Positions 6,065 through 15,300 of a DNA stretch of 33,902 bases are shown one piece after another. The position numbers and the translations under genes are program-made. Origin of the DNA: Paludibacteraceae bacterium. Its GTDB lineage: Bacteria; Bacteroidota; Bacteroidia; Bacteroidales; Paludibacteraceae. Location: contig JAEDNI010000017.1 in the NCBI GenBank assembly GCA_016302585.1, forward strand, positions 1 through 33,902. Direction: 5' to 3'. Position 1 is the first letter of the stretch. The number at the start of each line of letters is the position of its first letter. The notes beneath the pieces are model-generated. The model was not told where the DNA came from. It ran no database searches and was given only the letters and a program-made list of their open reading frames with translations.

Positions 6065-7669
6065 ATGAAAGAGTTAGATCTTACCAAGTATGGTATCAAA
6101 GGTGCGACTGTAATCGCCCACAACCCGTCCTACGAGTATCTGTTCGCAGAGGAGACCAAGCCGGAGTTGACCGGTTATGCCAAAGGTCAGAACACTGAGC
6201 TCAATGCGGTTAACGTAATGACCGGTATCTACACCGGCCGTTCGCCTAAGGACAAATACATCGTTATGGACAAGAACTCGAAGGACACCGTTTGGTGGAC
6301 CACCGAGGGCTACAAGAACGACAACCACCCGATGTCTGAGGAAGTTTGGGCAAAGGTGAAAGAGTTGGCTATCAAAGAGTTGAGCGGTAAGAACCTGTAC
6401 GTAGTAGATGCTTTCTGCGGTGCTAACAAGGACACCCGCATGGCAGTTCGCTTCATCGTAGAGGTAGCATGGCAGGCTCACTTCGTAAAGAACATGTTCA
6501 TCCAGCCGAGCGAAGAGGAGTTGGCTAACTTCGAGCCGGACTTCGTGATCTACAATGCTTCGTTGGCAAAGGTAGAGAATTACAAAGAGCTCGGTCTGAA
6601 CAGTGAGACTTGTGTGGCATTCAACACCACGAGCCGCGAGCAGGTTATCCTCAACACATGGTACGGCGGTGAGATGAAGAAAGGTATGTTCTCCATGATG
6701 AACTACTACCTGCCGTTGAAGGGTATCGCTTCGATGCACTGCTCTGCGAACACCGACATGGAGGGTAAGAACACCGCTATTTTCTTTGGTCTCTCCGGAA
6801 CCGGTAAAACCACTCTCTCAACCGACCCGAAACGTCTGCTTATCGGTGACGACGAGCACGGATGGGATGATCAGGGCGTGTTCAACTTCGAGGGCGGTTG
6901 CTATGCAAAGGTTATCAACCTGGACAAAGAGTCCGAGCCGGACATCTACGCAGCTATCCGTCGTAACGCATTGTTGGAGAACGTAACTGTGGACGAGAAC
7001 GGCAAGATTGATTTCGCTGATAAGAGCGTAACTGAGAACACTCGTGTTTCGTATCCTATCAACCATATCGAGAAGATCGTTCGCCCGATCAGTGCAGGTC
7101 CTGCAGCGAAGAACGTGATCTTCCTGAGTGCTGATGCCTTCGGCGTACTGCCTCCTGTATCGATCCTGACTCCGGAGCAGACGAAGTACTACTTCCTGAG
7201 TGGTTTCACCGCTAAGTTGGCTGGTACCGAGCGTGGTATCACTGAGCCGACTCCGACGTTCTCGGCTTGCTTCGGTCAGGCATTCTTGGAGTTGCACCCG
7301 ACGAAATATGCCGAGGAACTCGTTAAGAAGATGGAGAAGAGTGGCGCGAAGGCATACCTCGTTAACACCGGTTGGAACGGTACCGGCAAGCGTATCTCGA
7401 TCCGTGATACCCGCGGTATCATCGATGCTATCCTGGGTGGTGATATTCTGACTGCTCCGACGAAGAAGATCCCGTACTTCAACTTCGAAGTACCGACTGC
7501 TCTGCCGGGTGTTGATCCTGCTATCTTGGATCCGCGTGACACCTACAAAGACGCTGCTGAGTGGGAAGTTAAGGCAAAAGACCTTGCTGCCCGCTTCATC
7601 AAGAACTTCGACAAATACACTACGAACGAAGCAGGTAAGGCGCTTGTTGCTGCCGGTCCACAACTCTAA
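6065..7669 (+). CDS. pckA: Phosphoenolpyruvate carboxykinase (ATP)
   Basis: This 534-residue enzyme interconverts oxaloacetate plus ATP with phosphoenolpyruvate, CO2 and ADP. In gut Bacteroidales it often runs toward oxaloacetate during succinate or propionate fermentation (family knowledge; direction here not shown). Visible motifs are YTGRSPKDK near residue 55, the kinase-1a P-loop GLSGTGKT at 242-249, the metal-binding kinase-2 segment GDDEHGW at 261-267, and NTGWNGTGKR toward the C-terminus. ATG 6065 (MKELDLTKYGI) matches the usual family start; the longer frame from 6035 would start within the AT-rich leader. Codon use is strongly biased (GGT, AAC, AAG, GAG), as expected for a highly expressed gene. 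Its own promoter lies at 5985. Confidence 0.97.
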   Translation: MKELDLTKYGIKGATVIAHNPSYEYLFAEETKPELTGYAKGQNTELNAVNVMTGIYTGRSPKDKYIVMDKNSKDTVWWTTEGYKNDNHPMSEEVWAKVKELAIKELSGKNLYVVDAFCGANKDTRMAVRFIVEVAWQAHFVKNMFIQPSEEELANFEPDFVIYNASLAKVENYKELGLNSETCVAFNTTSREQVILNTWYGGEMKKGMFSMMNYYLPLKGIASMHCSANTDMEGKNTAIFFGLSGTGKTTLSTDPKRLLIGDDEHGWDDQGVFNFEGGCYAKVINLDKESEPDIYAAIRRNALLENVTVDENGKIDFADKSVTENTRVSYPINHIEKIVRPISAGPAAKNVIFLSADAFGVLPPVSILTPEQTKYYFLSGFTAKLAGTERGITEPTPTFSACFGQAFLELHPTKYAEELVKKMEKSGAKAYLVNTGWNGTGKRISIRDTRGIIDAILGGDILTAPTKKIPYFNFEVPTALPGVDPAILDPRDTYKDAAEWEVKAKDLAARFIKNFDKYTTNEAGKALVAAGPQL

Positions 7670-7683
7670 TAGTCGTGCAGCCT

Positions 7684-8208
7684 ATGGCTGAAGATAAAAC
7701 AAAGAAAATCGCCATGTATCGCCGCTGGGCGTACATGGCGATTGCTATTTTGGCAGCGGCCTTGCTGCCTTTGACATCACCCTTATCGTTTCTTCAAGAC
7801 GAGGGAATCATCTATCTGCGCAGTTTTACGATGAACCAAGAGCGTTTCATGATGCTTCAGACCAACTTGGAAAGTGGTGTTACCGAAGTGGCAGCCACGA
7901 TGTCGGTCAAAGGTTTGTATTATTGTTATTGGGTGATGCTGATAGGTGCGATAGGTGCTTTGCTATGTATGATGTCGCCTCATGCGCGTCTTTGGATGTG
8001 CGATATCACGATGGTGGCAGCAGGAGCCTATTATGTGCTTTTGATTGTCTATGCGCTTCGCATAGGGGACATCTATTTCCCGACCATAGGAATTAACTTG
8101 GGAACATTCTTACCGGCCGTTGTCTTGGAGATGATGGTCCTCACGCATGGCAATGTACACCGATACGGTCATTATCTGGATGACGAGATAGAGGGAGAAG
8201 AGGATTAG
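7684..8208 (+). CDS. Four-helix integral membrane protein, possibly DUF4293-like
   Basis: The 174-residue protein has four hydrophobic segments (about residues 14-32, 78-96, 103-125 and 133-153) and an acidic C-terminal tail (DDEIEGEED). Size and layout resemble the Bacteroidetes DUF4293 family, but I cannot confirm this by motif. A GTG at 7675 is an alternative start three codons upstream. It begins 14 bases after the pckA stop and may be read through from it. Its TAG stop interlocks with the TAA stop of convergent rluD (bases 8205-8208), with no terminator between them. Confidence 0.65.
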   Translation: MAEDKTKKIAMYRRWAYMAIAILAAALLPLTSPLSFLQDEGIIYLRSFTMNQERFMMLQTNLESGVTEVAATMSVKGLYYCYWVMLIGAIGALLCMMSPHARLWMCDITMVAAGAYYVLLIVYALRIGDIYFPTIGINLGTFLPAVVLEMMVLTHGNVHRYGHYLDDEIEGEED

Positions 8209-9236
8209 GTCAAGGTATTGGGTTCGTACCGTCTCCATTTCTCAATGAGGGCGGTCATGTCTTCCGGCCATTGGCTATCGAAGAAAAGTCTTTCTCCCGT
8301 GCGCGGGTGCGTAAAACCTAATGTACGCGCGTGTAGTACCTGTCTGGGGCAGAGTGCGAAGCAGTTTTCAATATATTGTTTATATTTCTGGGTGCGGAGT
8401 CCTTTGAGGATTTCGCATCCTCCGTATTTCTCGTCGCAGAAAAGAGGATGTCCGATGTGCTTCATGTGCACGCGTATCTGATGGGTGCGTCCTGTTTCCA
8501 AACGACATTCCACTAAAGTCACATACGGAAAACGCTCCAATACGCGCCAATGAGTGATCGCTTCTTTGGCTTGGGGACAGTCCTCGAGATCCCAAACCCG
8601 ATAAATAGTTCGGTCTTTATTATCGCGAGCCAGCGCCCCTTCTATGGTACCGCTGTCCTCTTGGAACGTACCCCACACCAGTGCGTTATAGGTTCGTTCG
8701 GTAGTATGATCGAAGAATTGTTTGGCGAGATGGGCTTTGGCTTCGGGTGTCTTCGCGATGAGAAGCAGACCCGAGGTGTCCTTATCGATGCGATGGACGA
8801 GACCTATCGAGGGATCATTCATGTCGAGTTTCTCGCCGAAATAGTACGCGAGCGCGTTCAATAAGGTGTGCTCATAGTTACCATGTCCGGGATGAACGAC
8901 CAATCCGGCAGGTTTATTGATGACCAGAAGGTCATCATCTTCGTACACAATGGTCAGAGGAATGTTTTCCGGTGTGATAGTGAAGTCATGCGGTTCGTGG
9001 TCCAGTAAGACCTGGATGATATCTCCCGGTTTGACGCGATAATTAGAAGCAACAGGCGTTCCGTTCACCCATACATTACCGGCATCCGCCGCAGTTTGTA
9101 TGCGGTTTCTGCTGGTATTGGTCATATGCTCCGCCAGATATTTGTCAATGCGTTCTTTGCCTTGACCCTTATCTACTTCGCATCGCCAACGCTCCCACAA
9201 CTCTTCTTGCTCAATATCTTCTATCTCGTTCGCCAT
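8205..9236 (-). CDS. rluD: RluD-family 23S rRNA pseudouridine synthase
   Basis: The 343-residue protein has an N-terminal S4 RNA-binding domain (about residues 25-85, including RIDKYLAEH and VNGTPVASNYRVKPGD) and a pseudouridine synthase domain. The latter has INKPAGLVVHPG and the catalytic motif HRIDKDTSG near residue 145, whose Asp is the nucleophile. RluD makes pseudouridines in helix 69 of 23S rRNA; assignment to RluD rather than RluC or an RluA-like enzyme rests on the S4 domain and overall similarity. It starts directly after the TAA of the PASTA-protein gene with no gap, so the two are translationally coupled. PASTA-rluD is a usual order in Bacteroidetes. Confidence 0.92.
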   Translation of the reverse strand: MANEIEDIEQEELWERWRCEVDKGQGKERIDKYLAEHMTNTSRNRIQTAADAGNVWVNGTPVASNYRVKPGDIIQVLLDHEPHDFTITPENIPLTIVYEDDDLLVINKPAGLVVHPGHGNYEHTLLNALAYYFGEKLDMNDPSIGLVHRIDKDTSGLLLIAKTPEAKAHLAKQFFDHTTERTYNALVWGTFQEDSGTIEGALARDNKDRTIYRVWDLEDCPQAKEAITHWRVLERFPYVTLVECRLETGRTHQIRVHMKHIGHPLFCDEKYGGCEILKGLRTQKYKQYIENCFALCPRQVLHARTLGFTHPRTGERLFFDSQWPEDMTALIEKWRRYEPNTLT

Positions 9237-10064
9237 TTAGAACCAATTGTCTTCTTCCGGTTCGTTACTAAGTGTGCCGGTTGCTGCTTTTTCGGGATCC
9301 ATGGTTAATTTCAGAGCGACCGTTTCTCCTTCGATCAGTTTTTCTCCGGCAGCAGGTATCTGCTGATAGACGAATAAGGGAGTTCCGTCCTCCTCCACTG
9401 CCTCGTCACAGGTCACTGCGCCTACCGTTAGACGGTGGCTGAGTAAAACACGGCGGGCATCTACAGGGGACATGCCAATGACGAAAGGCACTTCGACCTC
9501 TTCTGTACCCCGTCCAAAACCTACTACTAATCGAACTTTGGTGCCTACTGCAATCTTCTCGCCAGGCTGTACACTCTGTCCATGGGCTTTCACATCCAGT
9601 ATCAAATCGCGGAAAGCTGAAGGTTCGTAATCATATATCGTGTCTACGAGGAGACCTAATCCACGCAAGGTAGTCTCAGCTTGTCTATAACTCATATCTT
9701 GGAGGTTCGGCATCGGAATTTGTCGTTTACCCGAAGCATTGACCGTAACATACACCGCTCGTCCGAGTTTGGCATGGCTATCAGGCATGGGGTCTTGCTC
9801 TACGATGGTACCGAAAGGTACTTTCTCGGAATAGGTAGAGTCGATGACCACTAAGCGCAGACCTTGTTGATCCAGTACAGCTTCTGCATCTTCTTTCGCT
9901 AACCCGCGCACATTCGACACTTCCACTTCCACTCCATGCTGGGTGTAACTCTTGAGATACGCGATCAGGGACACTAAAATAATGACGACGACTACGATCG
10001 CTAAAAGTATATTTATGCCCAGAAAAATAGCATCAGATTTATCAAAAATATTCTTTTTTCCCAT
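9237..10064 (-). CDS. PASTA-domain membrane protein
   Basis: The 275-residue protein has a short cytoplasmic start, one transmembrane helix (about residues 13-35) and then three PASTA domains (roughly 45-110, 112-180 and 183-255). Each follows the family pattern of an early V-x-G/D-M/L, a Leu-rich helix and a closing K/G-V-x-L-x-V strand. PASTA domains bind peptidoglycan or beta-lactams in Ser/Thr kinases and PBPs; here no kinase or transpeptidase domain is present. A role in envelope sensing or scaffolding is inference. The start at 10064 (MGKKNIFDKS) is preferred over a TTG upstream. The gene is first in a two-gene operon with rluD. Confidence 0.88.
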   Translation of the reverse strand: MGKKNIFDKSDAIFLGINILLAIVVVVIILVSLIAYLKSYTQHGVEVEVSNVRGLAKEDAEAVLDQQGLRLVVIDSTYSEKVPFGTIVEQDPMPDSHAKLGRAVYVTVNASGKRQIPMPNLQDMSYRQAETTLRGLGLLVDTIYDYEPSAFRDLILDVKAHGQSVQPGEKIAVGTKVRLVVGFGRGTEEVEVPFVIGMSPVDARRVLLSHRLTVGAVTCDEAVEEDGTPLFVYQQIPAAGEKLIEGETVALKLTMDPEKAATGTLSNEPEEDNWF

Positions 10065-10083
10065 AAAATGCAAAATTTATTGC

Positions 10084-10116
10084 GCAAAATTACAATTTTT
10101 TTTGGATATATGCAAA
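10084..10116 (-). promoter_or_regulatory. Promoter of the PASTA-rluD operon
   Basis: The -7 element TAATTTTGC (10092-10084) and -33 element TTTG (10116-10113) are 20 nt apart. The promoter overlaps the opposite-facing promoter at 10101-10133 by 16 bp. Confidence 0.82.
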
Positions 10117-10133
10117 AAATATCGTACTTTTGC
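10101..10133 (+). promoter_or_regulatory. Promoter of the 10197 lipoprotein gene
   Basis: The -33 element TTTG (10101-10104) and -7 element TACTTTTGC (10125-10133) have a 20-nt spacer. Its -33 and that of the minus-strand promoter form a near-palindrome, TTTGGATATATGCAAA (10101-10116). Confidence 0.82.
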
Positions 10134-10196
10134 ACCGTTTTTCGCAAAAAGGCGAAGACATAACATAATTTTTAAGCTTAAAAAACAATTTTGAGT

Positions 10197-10397
10197 ATGA
10201 AAAAGATGCTTCTTATCGTAGCTGTTGCTTTCGCTGCAATGGCTTGCGGAAACAAGTGCGACAAAAAGTGCTGTGAGGCTGAGGCTGAGGCTCCTGCTGT
10301 TGAGGCAGTAGAGGCTCCTGCTGAGGAGGCTGCTCCTGCTGTTGATGTAGTAGAGGCTCCTGCTGAGGAGGCTGCTCCTGCTGAGGTTCAGGAGTAA
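10197..10397 (+). CDS. Small repeat-rich lipoprotein (66 aa)
   Basis: A signal peptide with lipobox (AMAC, Cys about residue 18) is followed by a Cys/Lys patch (GNKCDKKCCE). About 40 residues made only of E, A, P, V and D come next, with a tandem unit VEAPAEEAAPA seen twice. The mature part must be extended and strongly acidic. Small Glu/Ala/Pro lipoproteins are common in Bacteroidales; their role is unknown and may be structural or a spacer in the periplasm. Codons are highly biased (GCT, GAG), suggesting high expression. ATG 10197 is chosen; the TTG two codons earlier adds only two residues. A terminator follows. Confidence 0.82.
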   Translation: MKKMLLIVAVAFAAMACGNKCDKKCCEAEAEAPAVEAVEAPAEEAAPAVDVVEAPAEEAAPAEVQE

Positions 10398-10433
10398 TTA
10401 ACCTTTACTTACGTAGAGGAAACTCACAAAAAG

Positions 10434-10465
10434 AAGCGACCCTTTCGGGCCGCTTTCTTTTATTT
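10434..10465. terminator. Bidirectional terminator between the 10197 gene and gpmI
   Basis: AAGCG-A-CCC pairs with GGG-C-CGCTT around a TTTC loop (one mismatch). T-rich tails lie on both strands, serving convergent genes. Confidence 0.85.
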
Positions 10466-11993
10466 AGTTTTTGATCAAGCACTTACCGGTCATTTCTTTC
10501 GGCGGCTCGATGCCAAGGATATGACAGATAGAAGGTGCTACATCTGCGAGGATACCATTCTCCACGCGTGCGTTCGTGTGATCTTTACTGATATATACGA
10601 ACGGAACGGGGTTGAGGCTGTGTGCCGTGTTCGGTGTGCCGTCGGCATTGATGGCATTGTCGCAGTTACCGTGATCCGCAATGATGATGATCTCGTAGTC
10701 ATTGCGTAAAGCCGTTTCTACGGTCTCGTTTACGCAGATATCGATAGCTGTGATGGCCTGTTGAATGGAGTTGTAAACACCCGTGTGACCGACCATGTCG
10801 CCATTGGCGTAGTTGAGGATGATGCAATCGTATTTCTGACTGTTGAGAGCATCACGCAGGGCGATGGTCACTTCCGGAGCGGACATCATCGGCTGTAGGT
10901 CGTAGGTGGCTACTTTCGGACTCGGGATCAAGATACGGTCTTCGTTCTCGAATTCCGCCTCACGACCACCGTTAAAGAAGAAAGTGACGTGTGCAAATTT
11001 CTCGGTCTCTGCAATACGTAACTGCTTGAGTCCCAGTTTGCTGACTACTTCTCCGAGGGTATTGGTGACGTTCTCCTTCGGGAAGAGAATGTGCAGGCCT
11101 TGGAAGGAAGAATCGTACGGCGTCATACAGCAGTAATGGAGGTTCGGAATGGTCTTCATTCCATTCTCCGGCATGTCTTGCTGTGTAAGTGCGATCGTGA
11201 TCTCTTTGGCGCGGTCGTTACGATAGTTGAAGAAGATAACAGCGTCGCCTTCCTCGATCGTAGCGAGCGGTTTGCCGTTGCGCACATGTACGATCGGCTT
11301 GATGAATTCGTCCGTTACTTCTGCGTCATAGCTGGCTTGCATCGCTTCGTGCATGTTCTCAAAAGCAGTACCTGTGCCGCTTACCAACAGGTCGTATCCT
11401 ACTTTCACGCGCTCCCATCGTTTATCGCGGTCCATAGCATAGAAACGTCCTACGATAGAGGCAATCTCACCGGCCGATTTCGCGCAATGTGCCTCGAGCT
11501 GGTCAATGAATCCGATACCCGAACGAGGGTCGGTATCACGACCGTCCATGAAGCAATGGATGAAGGTCTTGCCTTGCAGTTCGTATTTAGCCGCGATATC
11601 GCAGAGGTAGAACAGGTGCTCGAGGCTGGAATGTACGCCTCCGTTGGAAGTAAGACCCATGAAATGGATCTTCTTGCCATTCTCTTTAGCATAACTAAAG
11701 ACGGCTTTAATCTCCGGATTCTCTAAAATACTACCGTCTTTGCATGCGCGGTTGATCTTCACCAGATCCTGATAAACCACACGCCCTGCACCGATATTGA
11801 GGTGACCCACTTCGGAGTTTCCCATTTGACCATCGGGAAGACCGACATTCTCACCACTCGCTTGCAACTGCGAGTTCGGATAGGTTTGCAATAACTTGTC
11901 CCAGTGGGGCGTAGAGGTACAATGGATGGCATCAGCGGTATCTTTATGACCGATGCCCCATCCGTCCAAAATCATTAATAATGCTTTACTCAT
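10464..11993 (-). CDS. gpmI: 2,3-bisphosphoglycerate-independent phosphoglycerate mutase
   Basis: This 509-residue enzyme interconverts 3- and 2-phosphoglycerate in glycolysis and gluconeogenesis using two metal ions. The alkaline-phosphatase-type site is visible: D10 in LMILDGWGIG, the phosphoserine residue S60 in GNSEVGHLNIGAGR, a later NYANGDMVGHTG, and ADHGNCD toward the C-terminus. ATG 11993 matches the family start. The longer frame begins with a TTG about nine codons upstream, close to the promoter, and is rejected. The gene is a single unit with its own promoter and a bidirectional terminator. Confidence 0.96.
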   Translation of the reverse strand: MSKALLMILDGWGIGHKDTADAIHCTSTPHWDKLLQTYPNSQLQASGENVGLPDGQMGNSEVGHLNIGAGRVVYQDLVKINRACKDGSILENPEIKAVFSYAKENGKKIHFMGLTSNGGVHSSLEHLFYLCDIAAKYELQGKTFIHCFMDGRDTDPRSGIGFIDQLEAHCAKSAGEIASIVGRFYAMDRDKRWERVKVGYDLLVSGTGTAFENMHEAMQASYDAEVTDEFIKPIVHVRNGKPLATIEEGDAVIFFNYRNDRAKEITIALTQQDMPENGMKTIPNLHYCCMTPYDSSFQGLHILFPKENVTNTLGEVVSKLGLKQLRIAETEKFAHVTFFFNGGREAEFENEDRILIPSPKVATYDLQPMMSAPEVTIALRDALNSQKYDCIILNYANGDMVGHTGVYNSIQQAITAIDICVNETVETALRNDYEIIIIADHGNCDNAINADGTPNTAHSLNPVPFVYISKDHTNARVENGILADVAPSICHILGIEPPKEMTGKCLIKN

Positions 11994-12029
11994 TTTGCTA
12001 TATTGTTTAGTTGATTTCAATTTTGCGGC

Positions 12030-12062
12030 GCAAAATTACTGCTTTTTTTTGACATACGCAAG
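12030..12062 (-). promoter_or_regulatory. Promoter of gpmI
   Basis: The -7 element TAATTTTGC (12038-12030) and -33 element CTTG (12062-12059) are 20 nt apart, and the spacer ends in AAAAAGCAG. From 12063 to 12224 nothing beyond AT-rich sequence was seen. Confidence 0.8.
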
Positions 12063-12224
12063 AAAACGGTAAAAAAAATCTGAACCCAACTTTCTCAACG
12101 ACAATACGACTTTACTCCAACAAGCCTCCGATTTGCCTCTAATAAAAGTCTAATTAATTTAGAAAAACAAAAACGGGTGCATAAATGGATTTTTAGGGAA
12201 AATAGCGCAAAATTTCTAAAAAAA

Positions 12225-12257
12225 TTTGCGTAATTGAAAAAAATGTTGTACCTTTGC
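12225..12257 (+). promoter_or_regulatory. Promoter of secDF
   Basis: The -33 element TTTG (12225-12228) and -7 element TACCTTTGC (12249-12257) have a 20-nt spacer. The leader is about 85 nt. Confidence 0.8.
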
Positions 12258-12283
12258 GCACTTTTTGTGTGTCGTGCGCGAAT

Positions 12284-12300
12284 GTGTGCGCTACGCATAC
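12284..12300 (+). promoter_or_regulatory. Hairpin in the secDF leader
   Basis: GTGTGCG pairs with CGCATAC around CTA (7 bp with one G-T), about 47 bases before the start codon. It has no T run, so it is not a terminator; its function is unknown. Confidence 0.35.
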
Positions 12301-12346
12301 GCGAAAAATTGCATATTATATTATTAAAAATACACAACAAACAATT

Positions 12347-15300
12347 ATGCAAAACAAAGGACTAATTCGAATTTTGGCCGTATGTCTTTTCTTGGCATGC
12401 GCCTACTATCTGTCGTTCTCTTTCAGAACGCGCCAGTACGATCGAAAAGCCAAAGCCTATGCTGAGGCTCAGGCCACGGTTGACGGGGTAGTGAATGACT
12501 CTGTAGCGAAAGTGAAAGAGGCATTTTTCTATGACTCGATTGCAACCAAGAAGATTTGGTTTGGTAACACGCTGAAGCAGTGCCGCGAGAAAGAGATCAA
12601 CTTGGGTCTTGACTTGAAGGGCGGTATGAACATCACGATGGAGGTTTCCGTACCGGAGATCCTCGATGCGTTGAGTGGTCATAACACTTCGGAGAACTAC
12701 AAGAATGCGATTGCTGCAGCTAAAGAGAAGCAGAAAAAGAGCGGCGATGATTTCCTGACGCTGTTCTTCCAGTCTTTCCACGAGGTAGCTCCGAATGCTA
12801 AGTTGGCTTCGATCTTTGCTACAATGGAGTTGAAGGACAAAGTGAAGAGCAACATGGAGGACGCTGAGGTTGAGAAAGTTATTCGCGAAGAAGTAGAGGA
12901 CGCTATCAACAACTCGTTCAATGTGCTTCGTACCCGTATCGACCGTTTCGGTGTTGTACAGCCGAACATCCAGAAGTTAGCTCAATCCGGTCGTATCCTG
13001 ATTGAGTTGCCGGGTATCAAAGATCCGAAGCGTGTAGAGAAACTGCTGCAAGGTAGTGCTAACTTGGAGTTCTGGGAGACCTATGAGTTATCCGAGATTC
13101 TTCCTGCTTTGGCACAGATCAACCGTGAGTTCGCAGCCATGGCTCCTGAGGCTGAGGCTGTAAAGGAAGAGGCTCCGAAAGCAGAGGCTGAGACCGTTAA
13201 GCCGGAAGGTGATGACCTGGCAGACCTGGTAGAGAACCTAAATACGGATTCTGCTGCAGCTGCAGCTAACCAAGAGGCTCAGATTGCTGAGTACAAACGT
13301 AACAACCCGCTGTTTGCTCTGCTGAACACGCCGATCAGCGAAAATGGTCAGGCAAGTCGTGGTCCGGTAGTAGGTGCTTATGTTCACTATTCGGATACCG
13401 CCAAGGTAAATGAGATGTTGCAGTCTCGTATCGCGAAGACTGTTCTGCCGCAGGATGTACGTTTCTGCTGGTCTGTCAAGCCGGTAGATGAGCGCGGCTC
13501 GTACTATCAACTGATTGCTTTGAAGGCAAAGGCTGATGGTCGTGCAAGTCTGGAAGGAGATGTTATCACGGATGCTCGTGCTGACTTCTCGCAGATGAGT
13601 GTTTATGCCGAGGTTTCGATGGCTATGAACGCAGAGGGTGCCCGTAAATGGCAGCACCTGACAGGTCAGAACATCGGTAAATGTGTAGCTATCGTATTGG
13701 ACGGCTATGTATACAGTTTCCCGAAGGTTAATGATGAGATCGCAGGCGGTCGTAGCCAAATCACCGGTAACTTCACCGTAGAAGAGGCAAAAGATTTGGC
13801 GAACACCTTGAAGTCCGGTAAGATGCCGGCTCCGGCACATATCATTGAGGAGAGCGTTGTAGGTCCGTCTCTGGGTCGCGAGGCTATCCAAGCCGGTTTG
13901 CTCTCGTTCCTGTTAGGCTTCGTGCTGATCTTGATCTATATGATCTTCTATTATGGTTGGATTCCGGGTTTGATTGCCGATGCAGCATTGGTATGCAACG
14001 TCTTCCTGCTGGTAGGTATTCTGTCTTCGTTCAGCGCTGTTCTGACCTTGCCGGGTATTGCCGGTATCGTCTTGACGATGGGTATGGCGGTCGATGCGAA
14101 CGTGCTTATCTACGAGCGTATTCGTGAGGAGTTGCGCTGCGGTAAGGGTATGCGTAAGGCTATTGAGGACGGTTTCAAGGGTGCCATCAGTGCCATTGTG
14201 GACGCGAACGTTACTTCGTTCCTGACCGGTGCTATCTTGGCTATCTTCGGTACGGGTCCGATCAAGGGCTTCGCTGTAACCTACATGATCGGTATCATCT
14301 CGTCCTTCTTGACGGCTGTGTTCATCACTCGTCTGTTGCTGGAAGACTACTGCAAGAAAGAGGACGCAAAGGAGTTGAGCTTCACTACGAAGTTGATGCA
14401 TAACTTCTTGCAGAATATCCACTTTGACTTTGTCAATGCTCGTAAGATTGCTTACTGCGTATCCGGCGTTGTATTGATCTTCGCTATCCTCGGTTTGGAG
14501 CCGCACTTGTTCGGTAAACTGAACTTGGGTATCGACTTCTCCGGTGGACGTAACTATGTGGTTCGTTTTGATCAGAACATCAACACGCAAGAAGTACGCG
14601 CTAATCTGGATAAAACCTTCAGCGCTACGCTTGAGGATGGTGAGTTGTTCTCGTTGAATGTAATTACCTATGGTAACGATGCTAACCAGGTACGTATCTC
14701 GACCAACTATCGTATCAATGATGAGTCGGCTAATGCGAACGATAAGATCGATTCTCTGCTCTATGCGGGTTGTAAGCCGTTCTTGGGTGAGAACATCACC
14801 TATGAGGACTTCACGACGACGGAGTCGAATGCAGAGGTTGGTATTATGTCGAGCCAGAAAGTAGGTCCGGCTATTGCGGATGATATCAAGACGAGTGCCG
14901 TTTGGGCAGTCTTGGCGGCATTGGTAGTTATCTTCCTCTATATCTTACTGCGTTTCCGCAACTTCGCTTACTCGGTAGGTGCATTGGTTGCTTTGGCGCA
15001 CGATACCGTCATCATCTTGGGTCTGTACGCTATCCTTTGGAAGATCATGCCGTTCTCCATGGAGATCGACCAATCGTTCATCGCAGCTATCTTGACCGTT
15101 ATCGGTTATTCGATCAACGATACCGTGGTCATCTTCGACCGTGTACGTGAGTACAACACGCTGTATCCGAAGCGCGAGCGCAAGATCAATATCAACGATG
15201 CATTGAACAACACCTTGAGCCGTACGTTCTCGACCTCTATGAGTACGTTCGTCGTTCTGTTGGCAATCTTCGTATTCGGCGGTGAGACAATCCAAGGCTT

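Noticed and set aside
6074..7663. Minus-strand open frames under pckA
   Set aside because: They are shadows produced by the strong codon bias of pckA, with no start signals and no recognisable domains.
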